NCBI GenBank assembly: GCA_001972305.1
Contig: BDDD01000573.1
Span: 263,097-327,096, forward strand
From: Cephalotus follicularis
Taxonomy: Eukaryota > Streptophyta > Magnoliopsida > Oxalidales > Cephalotaceae
DNA length: 64,000 nt
Direction of reading: 5' to 3'
In this document: positions 32,796-42,875 of the stretch, in pieces
Layout of the letters: each line of letters opens with the position of its first letter
Position numbering within the stretch: position 1 is the stretch's first letter
Program-made: the position numbers and the translations under genes
Notes under the pieces: model-generated
Database searches by the model: none
Seen by the model: the letters and a program-made list of their open reading frames with translations, nothing else
Told to the model about the DNA's origin: nothing

Positions 32796-33499
32796 GGTCA
32801 GGCCAAAGACCTGTTTATTGTTAGCAAGACTGTTGTTGCTTTTTTTTTTTTTTTTACACAGAAGGATTCTGTTAGGTTTTTCATAGGGTATCTGCAAGAT
32901 GTATAAAGCTTGTTTACTTGAATATACACTATATAAGACTATATAAGATTCTAAGTTGTTCTTAATAGTACACAACTACTAGCTCACGAATATAGAAGGT
33001 GCATCACATTTTTACGTTGATAGTTTGCCTGGTTATTTAGTTAAATGTGCACATCAAATAGATAATCTACTTCCTACTCGTCTTTACGTCATGGGAATAT
33101 CTAGAATGCGTTGATCGACGGTTAGATACCACGCAATAGGTTCCACGAAAATCAGCAAAGGATAATATACTTCCTATTTAGTAAACGATTGACAAATCAC
33201 AAAGCTTCGTATTGATTGACATTGGGAGATAATGTAGTGGTAATGCAATGATATGAACTCAAAACATTGTTCAACCATTGAGATAGACAAAATTTAAAAC
33301 TCAATTATAAGATGGGTTATTTGAAAATTCAAAAGCAAAATATACAAAAGAATTGGACCCTGATTGAGAAAATTATGAAGGATTGCTCAGCACTTCTGCT
33401 CCTAAACAGTATTAATGATACAAAACCAAGAAATACTCTGTATGTTGTTTCAGTTCAAGCAGGTGCACCAATGCATGCCACTCAACGTACACTACTATA
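32796..33499. other. ZIP 3' flank and unassigned sequence
   Basis: The sequence from 32796 to about 32980 resembles a 3' untranslated region, with a T run at 32840-32855. From 33000 to 33499 I see no gene, repeat or LTR end. Confidence 0.4.
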
Positions 33500-33576
33500 C
33501 TAGAGGTCTGAATGAAGAGCCTTCTCGAGGTAAAATGTCAGGATGATGGATCCTGCCAAATCCCCAAGAGCACAGC
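33500..33576 (-). pseudogene. Possible terminal exon of an unidentified gene
   Basis: On the minus strand, TTATTCTGCAG is a good acceptor. The frame after it reads CALGDLAGSIILTFYLEKAL followed by HSDL and TAG. Composition and the clean splice site suggest real coding sequence, but I do not recognise the protein. It faces the ZIP exon tail to tail. Upstream exons on this strand would lie right of 33576, where gypsy C now begins at about 33720. Confidence 0.3.
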
Positions 33577-33719
33577 CTGCAGAATAATGAGTGATTTAAT
33601 TACTGATAATCACACAACAACAAAAATAAATCCATATATGAATTTATTGTTATCATGGTTACCAGAAAACTCAATGAATTGAGCAAAGATGATATGCTAA
33701 CCAATCCACTGACCAATCG
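33577..33719. other. Unassigned sequence left of gypsy C
   Basis: This AT-rich sequence, possibly an intron of the minus-strand fragment, shows no recognised feature. The join to gypsy C coding sequence lies at about 33715-33725, without a target duplication I can see. Confidence 0.35.
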
Positions 33720-34341
33720 AAGGATTGTCGAACTCCTTTGTGTTGGAATGAGGTGGGAGAGCACCAGTTGCTAGGACCAGAGTTGGTACAAGACGCAGCA
33801 GATAAGGTAAAGGTGATCCGAGATCGTTTACGGGCAGCCCAGAGTAGGAAGAAGAACTATGCAGACAAGCACCGTAAGGACTTGCAATTCTCTGTAGGTG
33901 ACAAGGTGTTCCTCAAGGTATCACCTTACACAGGGATTGTTCGTTTTGGCAAGCGTGGGAAGCTTAGCCCAAGGTACATAGGTCCCTTTGAGGTTTTACA
34001 AAGGATCGGACCAGTGGCTTATCGTCTGGCATTGCCTGAGGGAATGGCCAGGGTACATGACATGTTCCATCTATCTGTGCTGAGGAAATACGTTGCTAAT
34101 CCTTCCCATGTGTTCACTAAGCTAGTGGTGTTGGACGAAGAGGATTTACCAGTGTTGGCTTATGAGGAAGCCCCAGAGTAGATCTTGGACCGAAGAGAAC
34201 AGGTTTTGAGGAATAAGACTATTCCCTTGCTGAAGATCTTGTGGAGAAACCATGTAGCAGAAGAAGCTACCTGAGAATGTGAGGACCAGATGAGGGAACG
34301 TTATCCTTACTTGTTCCCTGGACCAGTGCGTGGAATTTTAA
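33720..34341 (+). pseudogene. Gypsy C integrase C-terminus with chromodomain-like tail
   Basis: Frame 33738-34181 is open: CWNEVGEHQLLGPELVQDAA, FSVGDKVFLKVSPYTGIVRF, GKRGKLSPRYIGPFEVLQRI, YRLALPEGMARVHDMFHLSV and LRKYVANPSHVF. After a TAG at 34179 (where Gln or Glu is expected) come VLRNKTIPLLKILWRNHVAE and CEDQMRERYPYLFPG, with a TGA for the usual Trp. It shares the tail structure of gypsy A but is better preserved. Confidence 0.86.
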
Positions 34342-34349
34342 GGACAAAA

Positions 34350-34368
34350 TTCCTTAAGGGGGAGAGGT
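34350..34368 (+). other. Gypsy C polypurine tract
   Basis: TTCCTTAAGGGGGAGAGGT stands immediately before the LTR start TGTAACAGCCC at 34369. Confidence 0.85.
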
Positions 34369-37300
34369 TGTAACAGCCCGCATTAATTTTGGATAAATTG
34401 ATGGTTGGGCTAAGGGGAATTTTTTTTTTCTCCTTGGTGTTTGTTTGGGCTTCTCCTTCTTGGTTCAGTGTTTGTTGGTTGGGGCTTGGTGAAGGCCCAA
34501 TGGTTGCCTGTGGTTTGTGTATGGGTTAAGTTATAAGAGAGGCTTAGTTGGTGTTGGGAGATGTGTAAAGCTTGCTTAAGAAGTTTGGCTGTTGGTTTCG
34601 GTAAATGTCTTATCACGCCTAAAGAAGTGTTCTGGGAGAGTGAGCTTTTATCTTTCATCTTTCTTCCTTGTGTTTCTTCTGAAGTTTTGAGCACAATTTG
34701 AGGTTGGAACTTTCTTTCACCCGTCTACGCATCTAGCAGGTGAGTGTCCTCCTCAGTAAGTTTTGGTGTGTCACATCGTTGGTAAATGAGAGACATTGAG
34801 GCCGAGGAAGATCTTCGCCTTGGTTTTCATGGTTGTATGTGGTTCTTGCATAGCTTCAGAGATGTTGTTCTTGGTAGCCAAGCGTTGTTGTGTGTTGGTC
34901 TTGCAGAGGAAGATCTAGGCAGAGAGTCCGCACAGCAAGGAAGCTAGATGATAAAGTTGTGATACTAGTGAGTGGGATGTTCTTCTTTTGATCAATTGAT
35001 AACTCAAAGTTTTATTGTTTATATGCCCTTCCATGATATTAACTTGACTAGGATTTCTTATCCTGTCATCTTGTTGATATTGCCTGTGAATACTGCTTTG
35101 CCTGGGTTGAACTTGTTGTTTCCCCATTTCTTCTTGAGTATTCATGCTTTATTTGATACCATGTGTTGTTGTCCTCGGATACTGGTTACTGGGTGCTGGT
35201 TACTTGGTTATGTATGAGATTACCGGCACGAGATGGTCTAAGTGGTGATACACTTGCCTCTGAGCTGAGGTTTTCCTCTGTCATTCTCGTCAATGGTGGA
35301 GCTGAGCAGTGATTCACGGGCCCCTTGGACGATACTAACGCTATGTGATTACCGATGAGGTAGCGCCTCGATCGAGGTACACCTAGTGTAGTGCTGAGCT
35401 CGTGATTGCCGACGGGGGTGGGCTTGCGTAGCCCATCGTTCGAGGTTCATGTAGTGTGCTCGCCAACGTATGATTTTTCGGGGGAGGAGAGCTTGCGTAG
35501 CCCTTCTACCGATGTTCATGCAGTGCTCTGGAAGTGGTTATCTATATTGAGTATATGAGGGATGTGTTCAATCCTGTAGCCCATGACCGCTTTGATAGAA
35601 CGTCAACGGAGTTATTATTTATCATGCCAAGGTGGTTCCGGCTATGGAAGTGTGTGAGTCTATTGTGCATGTGCGTGTGTGGAATTTGCTTGTGATTGAT
35701 ACAGTACCAGTAGTCCCTTTGAGAATTGTTGATCCTTAGAGTTGATCTTTTGTTGATCCTTGGATCCGTGGCATGTTCTTGCATATAACTAGTTGTTTAT
35801 CTAGTTTCCTTGAGGTCAGTCATTGAGTTGGTAGCTCTGACGTCTCCTCGGACTTTCTTTTTCATTGATATCCTTGTGTATTTTCACCCCTGCCTTGTTT
35901 TGTTGAGCAGTGGTTATGGGTTGTTCTCGGCTCAGTTGGGGCAGGGCACGTTCACCTTGACTCTTGGAACCCCGGTGGAAGTGGGTCGCCCAGGATACTC
36001 TTTGATCTTACTCACTAGTCAGTTGGACTAATCCCCTCTCAGTTTTGTGTGCAGAGGGAGCGAGGCAGCAGTGTTCTTAAGATCCACTAAGGATAGCTTG
36101 TAGAGAGAGGTAGACGCCGGACGCAGCACCTTAGGATGGCTCCTAGGCCTCGGACACCTTAATGCATTTGGGGACATTCATGGGGTTTTTGTATATTTTT
36201 GTTATATCTATGCCTTGTAAAACCTTCTTTCTAAACATGTGTATAACTCTTGGATGTTGGGCGTCCTCGGCAGTTTGCCCGGGACCGTGTATATAATTCT
36301 TTTCTTGTTTTATATACTTGTTGTTTGTGCTGTTCTCTCAGCCCTGGCGCTATTTTTGCTTAGTGTTTGGGTGTGCAGGGGCGACGTAGAGTTCGGGGGT
36401 TGTGGGACCCTGGGTAGGGGAGCGGGTCTTCCCAGCCCTGGCCTTGGTGAAACTACAGTGTTTCTCCCCGGGCCCTTTTGTGCGTGGAACCTCTGCCGAG
36501 TTGCTGGGGGAGGGGTGGCTACGTTGTTGTTTGGTCAAACCCTAGGTTGACTTCACAACTCGGGTTGGTTAACCCTAAGCTGGAGTCTGGTGGCGTCCCC
36601 GAGTGTTGTCCCCGGGCATGCAGTATGCGTTAAGTGGAGGTAAGCAGTTTTCCTTAGTTTAGCCCGACCTCCCGACCTCGGACCAGCTCGGTCCCTGGAG
36701 ACGTTTTGGTAGATGAGCCCTGGTGGATTCCTTGGGTACCTGACCGGGGTGAGATTTTATCTCCTTAAAGTAGTTCAAGTGTTGGTGGGACCTCGGGTAG
36801 TTATCCCATGCGCTTGGCTTTTGTCCTCGGGGCCTTGTGTTGATCCCAGGCTTAGCCTTTGTTAAGTGTTGTCGTCCAATGAGGACATGCCCGAGGATGG
36901 TTAGTCCTGAGAAGGCATGTCTTAGGATGGGGCGCAGGCCTAGTTGTGGTACGTCATGTTGTGTTGGCATCCCTTGCCCGGGACCCTAGGCAAGACATAG
37001 TGTTGCGTTCTATGCCCTGGCTCCCTTCCCCGGCAAGTTCCCTTAGTGGAACAGTGCGTTTGGGCAACGGGTGTGGTGCGCGTTCCCTTTAGTTAAACGG
37101 TGTGTTTGCTAAGTGGGTGTTGTGTGCGTTCTTTTAGTTAAACGGTGAGCTTTGGGGACAGTTTAAGTAAGGGTTCTTTTACGGTTTTACCCTTCCTTCT
37201 TTTCTCTTCCCTGCTCGGGCATTTCTCGTTTTATGTCCTGGGTGTGTTTGGCCTTGGGAGCGCAGCTCTCCTCGGCAGTGTGTTTTAGAGCCTGCCCTGG

Positions 37301-37440
37301 CCTTAGCGTTAGCCTTGATGTTTGTTGGGGTTTGGTTAGGGATCCAAGGGAGGGATCCTTCCACCTGGCAGGCCGTTCTCGGGCGAGGGTGCTCAGGAAC
37401 GAGGCGTGTCACTTTGAGTTCGATCTAGGCTCCTTGGACT
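34369..37440 (+). repeat. Gypsy C 3' LTR
   Basis: It starts TGTAACAGCCCGC. Internal features are two diverged units of about 75 bp around GCTTGCGTAGCCC (35425-35530), the hairpin TAGTC-AGTTG-GACTA at 36016-36030 followed by CCCCTCTC, and a G/C-rich last kilobase. A hydrophobic frame at 36239-36550 has no family resemblance and is not called. The true 3' end is not visible and may be cut by copia-2 at about 37440. Confidence 0.75.
36016..36030 (+). promoter_or_regulatory. Conserved LTR hairpin, gypsy C
   Basis: TAGTC-AGTTG-GACTA followed by ATCCCCTCTC and, 20 bases on, GTGCAGAGG. It has the same place and loop length as in gypsies A and D. Confidence 0.58.
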
Positions 37441-39135
37441 GTGTTATTGCTCCATTGTTATCATAGTACAAAGATATTGAATCATCAATGTCAGGAACAC
37501 ACCCAAATCTTTGATGAACTTTTTCATCCATACATCTTCCTTGGCAGCTTCCGATGCCGCAATGTATTCAGCTTCTCTCACTGAATCCGCAGTGGTAGGT
37601 TGCTTTGAACTCTTCCAGCTCACAACTCCACCATTCAAGGTGAACACAAACCCCGATGTTGATTTTGAATCATCCACATCTGTCTAAAAATTAGAGCCAG
37701 TAAAACCCTCAATCTTCAAACCCTTTCCTCCATACATTAAGAATAAATCCTTAGTCCTGTTAAGGTACTTGAGGATATCTTTGACAGCCTTCCAGTGTTG
37801 CTCAACGGGATCGGACTGATATCTGCTTGTAACACTTACAGCATATGTGATATCTAGTCTAGTGCAAAGCAAAGCATACACGACGCTTCCAATTGCCGAA
37901 GCATATGGAATGTGCATCATCTTGTGTCTTTCTTCAGCTTTCTTGGGAGACATCTACTTAGAAAGTGAAATCCCATGACATAGAGGCAGGTAACCTCTCT
38001 TGGAATTTTTCATGCTAAACCGCTTAAGCACACTGTCATTGTACAAAGTCTGGGATAACCCTATCATCCTTTTTTATCTATCTCTATAGACCTTTATTCC
38101 CAAGATGTAGGAAGCTTCTCCCAAGTCTATCATGGAGAAAACTGTGGATAACCAACCCTTTACGTTCGACAACATGATCACATCATTTCCTATATGGAGT
38201 ATGTCATCAACGTACAAGACTAGAAAAGTCACTGAGCTCCCACAAACCTTTTTATACACACATGATTCATCTCGATTCTTAATGAAATCAAACTCTTTAA
38301 TTGTCTCATCGAATCGGATGTTCCAACTTCTCGAAGCTTGCTTTAGTCCATAAATGGACATCTGAAGCTTGCACACTTTCTGGTCCTCACCAATGGATAT
38401 GAAACCCTAAGGTTGAGTCATATATATGTCTTCATCAATGTTTCCATTGAGAAAAGCAGTCTTCACATCCATTTGCCATATCTCATAGTCAAAATATGCA
38501 GCTATAGCAAGTAAAATCCGAATGGATTTAAGCATGGCTACTGGCGAGAAAGTTTCCTCATAATAAATCCATTCCCGTTGGTTGTAACCGTTGGCTGCGA
38601 GCCTGACTTTGAAGGTCTTCACCTTTCCATCATCCCCAAGTTTCCTTTTGAAAATCCATTTGCAACCTAAGGGTTTAACCCCTTCGGGTACATCCGCGAG
38701 ATTCCAAACTTTATTGGAGTACAATGATTCCATTTCGGAATTCTTGGCTTTGAGCCATTTCTCCGAGTCCATATCGCATATTCCTTTTCTGTAGCTTATG
38801 GATCATTATTCATGAAGTTTACCTCTTGTGTACCTTTAATGAGAAAACTACCATAGTATCTCTCAGGTTCCCTTGGTAATCAGCTAGTTCTACGCAAAGG
38901 TTGTGTATTTGTGGTAGCTGACAGTTTAGGAAAATCAATTTGAACAGGATTGGAAAGGTCCTCAACTTGTGGTTCTCTAGATCGCTCATCTAGTTCTATC
39001 ATACTCCCACTACTGACATCCAACAGGAAGTCCTTCTTAATAAAAGTAGCTTGCCTGGCTACAAACACTTTGTTGTCAGGTGGGTAATAGAAATAATATC
39101 CTCGTGTTTCTTTAGGATATCCCACAAGTTAACAT
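37441..39135 (-). pseudogene. Copia-2 reverse transcriptase and partial RNase H
   Basis: Minus-strand frames 38772-38407, 38376-38074, 37953-37684 and 37677-37444 cover SEKWLKAKNSEMESLYSNKV, GCKWIFKRKLG, QMDVKTAFLNGNIDEDIYM, SIYGLKQASRSWNIRFDETI and VTFLVLYVDDILHIG (YVDD at 38214-38203). [40 protein letters not shown] and [20 protein letters not shown] follow. Breaks include a TAG in the QPEGF region (38407) and shifts near 38070. RNase H ends at DNNGAI at the truncation. Confidence 0.9.
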
Positions 39136-40120
39136 TTTATGGACCTAGATTCTAATTTATCTCCTGCTGCCTGCTTAACATATGCAGGACAGCCTCATAT
39201 CCTTAGATAACTGAGATTGGGTTTCTTCCCGTTCCATATCTCATATGGGGTGTTGGGAGCAGATTTCGTTGGAGTCCTGTTTAATAAGAGAACAACAGTC
39301 TCCAAAGCATAACCCCCAAAAAGATAGTGGAAGTCCAGCATCACTCATCATGCTACACACCATGTCAAGCAAGGTACGATATCTCCTTTTAGACACACCA
39401 TTATGTTGTGGTATTCCCGGAAGGGTCCACTAAGAGATAATCTCATTATCTCTGAGATAAGTTAAAAACTCGGTGGAGAGATACTCACCACCTCGATCTG
39501 ATTGAAGAGTATTCAGACTTTTACCAGTCTGTTTTTCTACTTCATGTCTGAATTCTTTGAACTTTTCAAAGGCTTCAGATTTGGGCCGCATAAGGTACAA
39601 ATAATCGAAACGAGAATGATCATCCGTAAAGGTTATGAAGTAGGAATATCCACCTCTGGCATCAACTGTCATTGGTCCACATACATCAGTATGTACTAGA
39701 CCTAGCAGTTTTGGGGTCCTTTCCCCTTTCCTTGTGAAGGGGGATTCGGTCATTTTACATTTAAGACAGGATTCACAAGTTGGAAGCGGTTGATACGTTG
39801 AAAAATCAAAGTATGCATCCGAGATCAACCTACAGACTCGTTTCTCACTTATATGACCAAGTTTGTAGTGCCATAGGTAGGATTGATTAACTTGATCTCT
39901 CTTTCTTTTATTGTCTATTTGCATATTGAAAATAGTCTCATGTTTACTCAATATATATAATCCATCATGAAGGAAACATTTTGAATAAATCATATTATTA
40001 AATAAAATAGAACAACACTTGTCTTTAAAAATAATATGAAAACATTCATCATCTAATGCTGGAATAGAAATAATATTACGCAAAATGCGAGGCTAATAAA
40101 CACAATGTTTGAGTTCTAAA
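39136..40120 (-). pseudogene. Copia-2 integrase
   Basis: Frame 40083-39430 (217 codons, minus) has the GAG-pre-integrase/HHCC part (LWHYKLGHISEKRVCRLIS and CESCLKCKM) and the core (HTDVCGPMTVDARGGYSYFI, FTDDHSRFDYLYLM and LQSDRGGEYLSTEFLTYLRD). The part carrying the catalytic Glu, left of 39430, is in shifted frames (NGVSKRR-like sequence near 39400). It is nearly complete but broken. Confidence 0.88.
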
Positions 40121-40430
40121 CTCTGGCCCAAAGGCAAAAAAAATATAAACTGATCCTATAGCTATGGCTTCAATAACGGAACCATCCGCAAGCCGTATAT
40201 CTCTCTCACCCTTGTCAAAGTTTCTTCTGTACGTGACGGCCTGTAAATTAGAAAATATGTGAGTACCATATCCGTTGTCTAAAATTCAGGAAGATGAATC
40301 AGAAATATTCATATTCACCTCAATATAAGACAAATAGGGCATACATTTGCCAATTGATCTAAGGAATGTCACACAGTTCCTTTTCCAATGTCCTGGGTTT
40401 CCACAGTGGAAGCACGGTCCCTTAGCAGGA
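40121..40430 (-). pseudogene. Copia-2 protease and zinc knuckle
   Basis: The CCHC knuckle CFHCGNPGHWKRNC is read at about 40414-40373. The protease segment near 40320-40190 is more damaged than in copia-1: where copia-1 has WILDSGCGTH, this copy shows a stop and YGTH. Confidence 0.75.
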
Positions 40431-41245
40431 GCTTATGAGGCAGACTCCTCAGCAGGTGCAACTCTTGCCACAGTGTGCAACGCAGCAACAGCTTGCTGGT
40501 TTGTCTGATTAGGTGGTCTGGCTTTCCCTGGTTTGAAAGATGTCGATCGTGATGGTGTCGTCCCATTTTTAGTCTTCCCCTTGTCAATGTTGGACTTGCC
40601 CTTCCTCTTGGGCCTACGGGACTACCCTACCATCATGACTGGTGCCTTCCCCTTATTCATGTTCACTTCGGCTTCCCTCAGCATGTTTACAAGGTCAGGC
40701 AGAGTAGCTGATATCCTATTCATGTTAAAATTGGTGATGAAACTAGAAAAGGAAGGTGGAAACGAATGAAGGATCAGATCTATGCTTAATTCAGCATCCT
40801 GAATGATGCCAAGAGCATCATTACGTTCAATCGCATTGATCATCTTAAGCACATGATCATTAACAGAAGATCCTTCAGCAATTTTAGTGCCATACAGCTC
40901 AGCAGTGAGCTGAAACCGAGCGTTCCTACTATTTTCTCTGTATAACTCGCGGAGATGTAGCAGGACTTCCCTAGAGTCTCGCATCGATTCATGCTGGACT
41001 TGTAGGGCATTGTTCATCGATGCCATTAGGTAGCTTCTGACTTTCTTTTCATCAGCCACCCATTTCCTATAAATGGCATGATCTTCTGTTGAGACATCTT
41101 CAGCAGGCAGTGCTGGCATAGGGGCCTCTAGGACATAATCTATGTCCTCGGAATTCAAAACTATTTTGACATTCCGTAGCCAGTCCACATAATTTGGACA
41201 TGTCAGCTGATTCTTCTCAAGAATTATGGCGAGTGGGTTTGTCAT
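40431..41245 (-). pseudogene. Copia-2 gag, best preserved gag in the window
   Basis: The minus-strand frame is open from 41293 to 40622. The likely start is the ATG at 41245 (MTNPLAIILEKNQLTCPNYV), because copia-1 aligns from here; the 16 codons upstream belong to the leader. The gag (UBN2-like) core includes YVDWLRNVKIVLNSEDIDYV, KKVRSYLMASMNNALQVQHE, SREVLLHLRELYRENSRNAR, FQLTAELYGTKIAEGSSVND and LPPSFSSFITNF with Phe for the first Leu. The frame ends at a TAG (40619) before the zinc knuckle, so this could still make a capsid-like protein lacking the knuckle. Confidence 0.88.
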
Positions 41246-41466
41246 TGCGATGTCTGTAGATATAAAATAAAGACAATAATCAGATAAATTCAATTTAAAT
41301 GTTTATAACCATAAAGATTTGGTCTTTAATCTTTTAGGTGTTTTTCCTCTTAGGCTCCCACTGTTTTACGCGAATCCCATAACCCTCAAATATTATGGGA
41401 GACGATAAATAACAATCCAAGTCTCATGGATCTTATTTCTGAGTGGGGATCAGTGTCCTACAACAT

Positions 41467-41508
41467 ATTCAATAAAACCTTGACGGGGACCAAAACGCTA
41501 TACTGAAT
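41467..41508 (-). other. Copia-2 leader hairpin 1
   Basis: ATTCAATAAA pairs with TATACTGAAT at 8 of 10 positions around CTTGACGGGGACCAAAAC. It corresponds to copia-1 hairpin 1. Confidence 0.6.
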
Positions 41509-41581
41509 CTTTCAGTTAGGCAAAACTTTTGCCAACCATACAATAGCATGATTCTCGATTATCGCTTTTGCCTCTAGTGTG

Positions 41582-41615
41582 CATATGACCTTGACGGGGG
41601 CCAAAACGCCATATG
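41582..41615 (-). other. Copia-2 leader hairpin 2
   Basis: CATATG pairs with CATATG around ACCTTGACGGGGGCCAAAAC plus GC, giving the same 22-nt loop as copia-1 hairpin 2. Confidence 0.62.
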
Positions 41616-41660
41616 TATTCTAGTCAAGTTTAACCTACCATTAAACACACGATGAATCAA

Positions 41661-41700
41661 TGAATGTAAATCTTGACGGGGGCCAAAACATTCACATTCA
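41661..41700 (-). other. Copia-2 leader hairpin 3
   Basis: TGAATGTAAAT pairs with ATTCACATTCA (10 of 11) around exactly the 18-nt core CTTGACGGGGGCCAAAAC. Confidence 0.65.
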
Positions 41701-41734
41701 CAATTCATATACATGTACATCGCATGTTCAACTT

Positions 41735-41806
41735 ATATAGATGTTCCCATAAAAGGTAAGCCTTGACGGGGGCCAAAACACTCACAATTTCCAAGAGCAT
41801 CTATAT
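41735..41806 (-). other. Copia-2 leader hairpin 4
   Basis: ATATAGATGTTC pairs with GAGCATCTATAT (11 of 12) and encloses about 48 nt that include the core at 41762-41779. Confidence 0.6.
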
Positions 41807-42514
41807 CAGTTGCAATGGCATAAGGAAACGACTGAACATTCTCTTGTGCCCATTTTGCTTCAGCTTGATATCATGGTATCATTGAGGAATAATATAACTC
41901 TTATTATTATTATTAGTCGTCCCGTTATTGAAAAAATTACAAGTAGATGGAATATTATGGAGAGTCCGTTGGAACCTCTAGAGCATAATTTAGACATGCA
42001 TCACATACATACTATAAACTAATGGCAGGTTATAGACTTCTCTACTGCAACTTGTTTGACTCTCAAACAAGCTGTTGATCTCATTCCTAAGTATGTTATT
42101 ACAATCATACATTCAATCTCATACAAGCATGGGTCTTGTAATATCTTCGTTCTTCTCAATCTTGCTTCCGCTGCGACTCTCGCTCTTCAATTACATAAAC
42201 CAACTATAAACTACATAAACCTTGAAATGAATCAAGGGGAGTTACAAGGAGGTGTAGAAGAATTATAGATACAAATTAAGAGAGAGAAGAGAGACATGCA
42301 AGTCTCAAAAATTATTACAACCCGAAAATTATGAAAAATAAAAACATACATTCAACACTTGAATAAAATAAGACAAAACTAGGTCAAGTCCATAGCCATA
42401 CCATCATGCATATTCAATCTCATTGAATTAACTAATAATCTTGATAGATAAGTTTCTACAAATATAGACAATTGATTGGGTAGTAATAGAAAAGCTATTT
42501 TCGTCTTTTTTCGC

Positions 42515-42720
42515 CAAACCGTAGACACTTTAAGACAAAGCATCGACGTTCATACGTTAAGCGTTGACGCACATACGTTAAGCATCGACACAAGTGTCGA
42601 TGCTTAGCGCTGTTTATCCACGCTTAACTAAGTAAGCATCGACGCTTTTCTCAAAAGTGTCGGCGCTTAACTACGTAGGCGTCGACGCTTTTCTCAAAAG
42701 CGTCGACGCTTAATCGTCTT
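42515..42720. repeat. CpG palindrome array in the copia-2 leader
   Basis: AAGCGTTGACGC, GGCGTCGACGCTTTTCTC and AAAAGCGTCGACGCTTAA recur. A perfect inverted repeat, TAAGCATCGACAC-AA-GTGTCGATGCTTA, lies at about 42579-42606. Confidence 0.78.
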
Positions 42721-42860
42721 CATGCATTTGTTTGACAGTGGTATCGCGTAGCTGTCAAAAATTTTGCAATGCATCACATGCTTCGTCTCATGAATTTAAC
42801 CCAAACAATTCAAACATATCATCAACAACATGTTTCTAACTATATATATGCATCAAATCT

Positions 42861-42872
42861 GCTCTGATTCCA
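42861..42872 (-). other. Copia-2 primer-binding site, mutated
   Basis: The minus strand reads TTGGAATCAGAGC near 42873-42861, one base off TGGTATCAGAGC, three bases inside the LTR end. Confidence 0.75.
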
Positions 42873-42875
42873 ATT

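Larger units (their letters stand above)
33720..37440 (+). mobile_element. Gypsy C: 3' end fragment with long LTR
   Basis: It begins abruptly inside the integrase C-terminus and keeps the chromodomain-like tail, the polypurine tract and an LTR of about 3.07 kb. Everything 5' (LTR, gag, protease, RT and most of integrase) is missing. It is related to gypsies A and D in its protein tail and LTR hairpin but has its own LTR sequence. The right end meets truncated copia-2. Confidence 0.82.
41246..42860 (-). other. Copia-2 untranslated leader: four hairpins and palindrome array
   Basis: It has the same plan as the copia-1 leader. There are four core-bearing hairpins (41467-41508, 41582-41615, 41661-41700 and 41735-41806), then low-complexity sequence, then a CpG palindrome array at 42515-42720. 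No gene is seen. Confidence 0.8.

Noticed and set aside
36239..36550. 103-codon hydrophobic frame
   Set aside because: It lies wholly within the gypsy C LTR, has no recognisable motif and an overlapping frame on the other strand; best read as chance.
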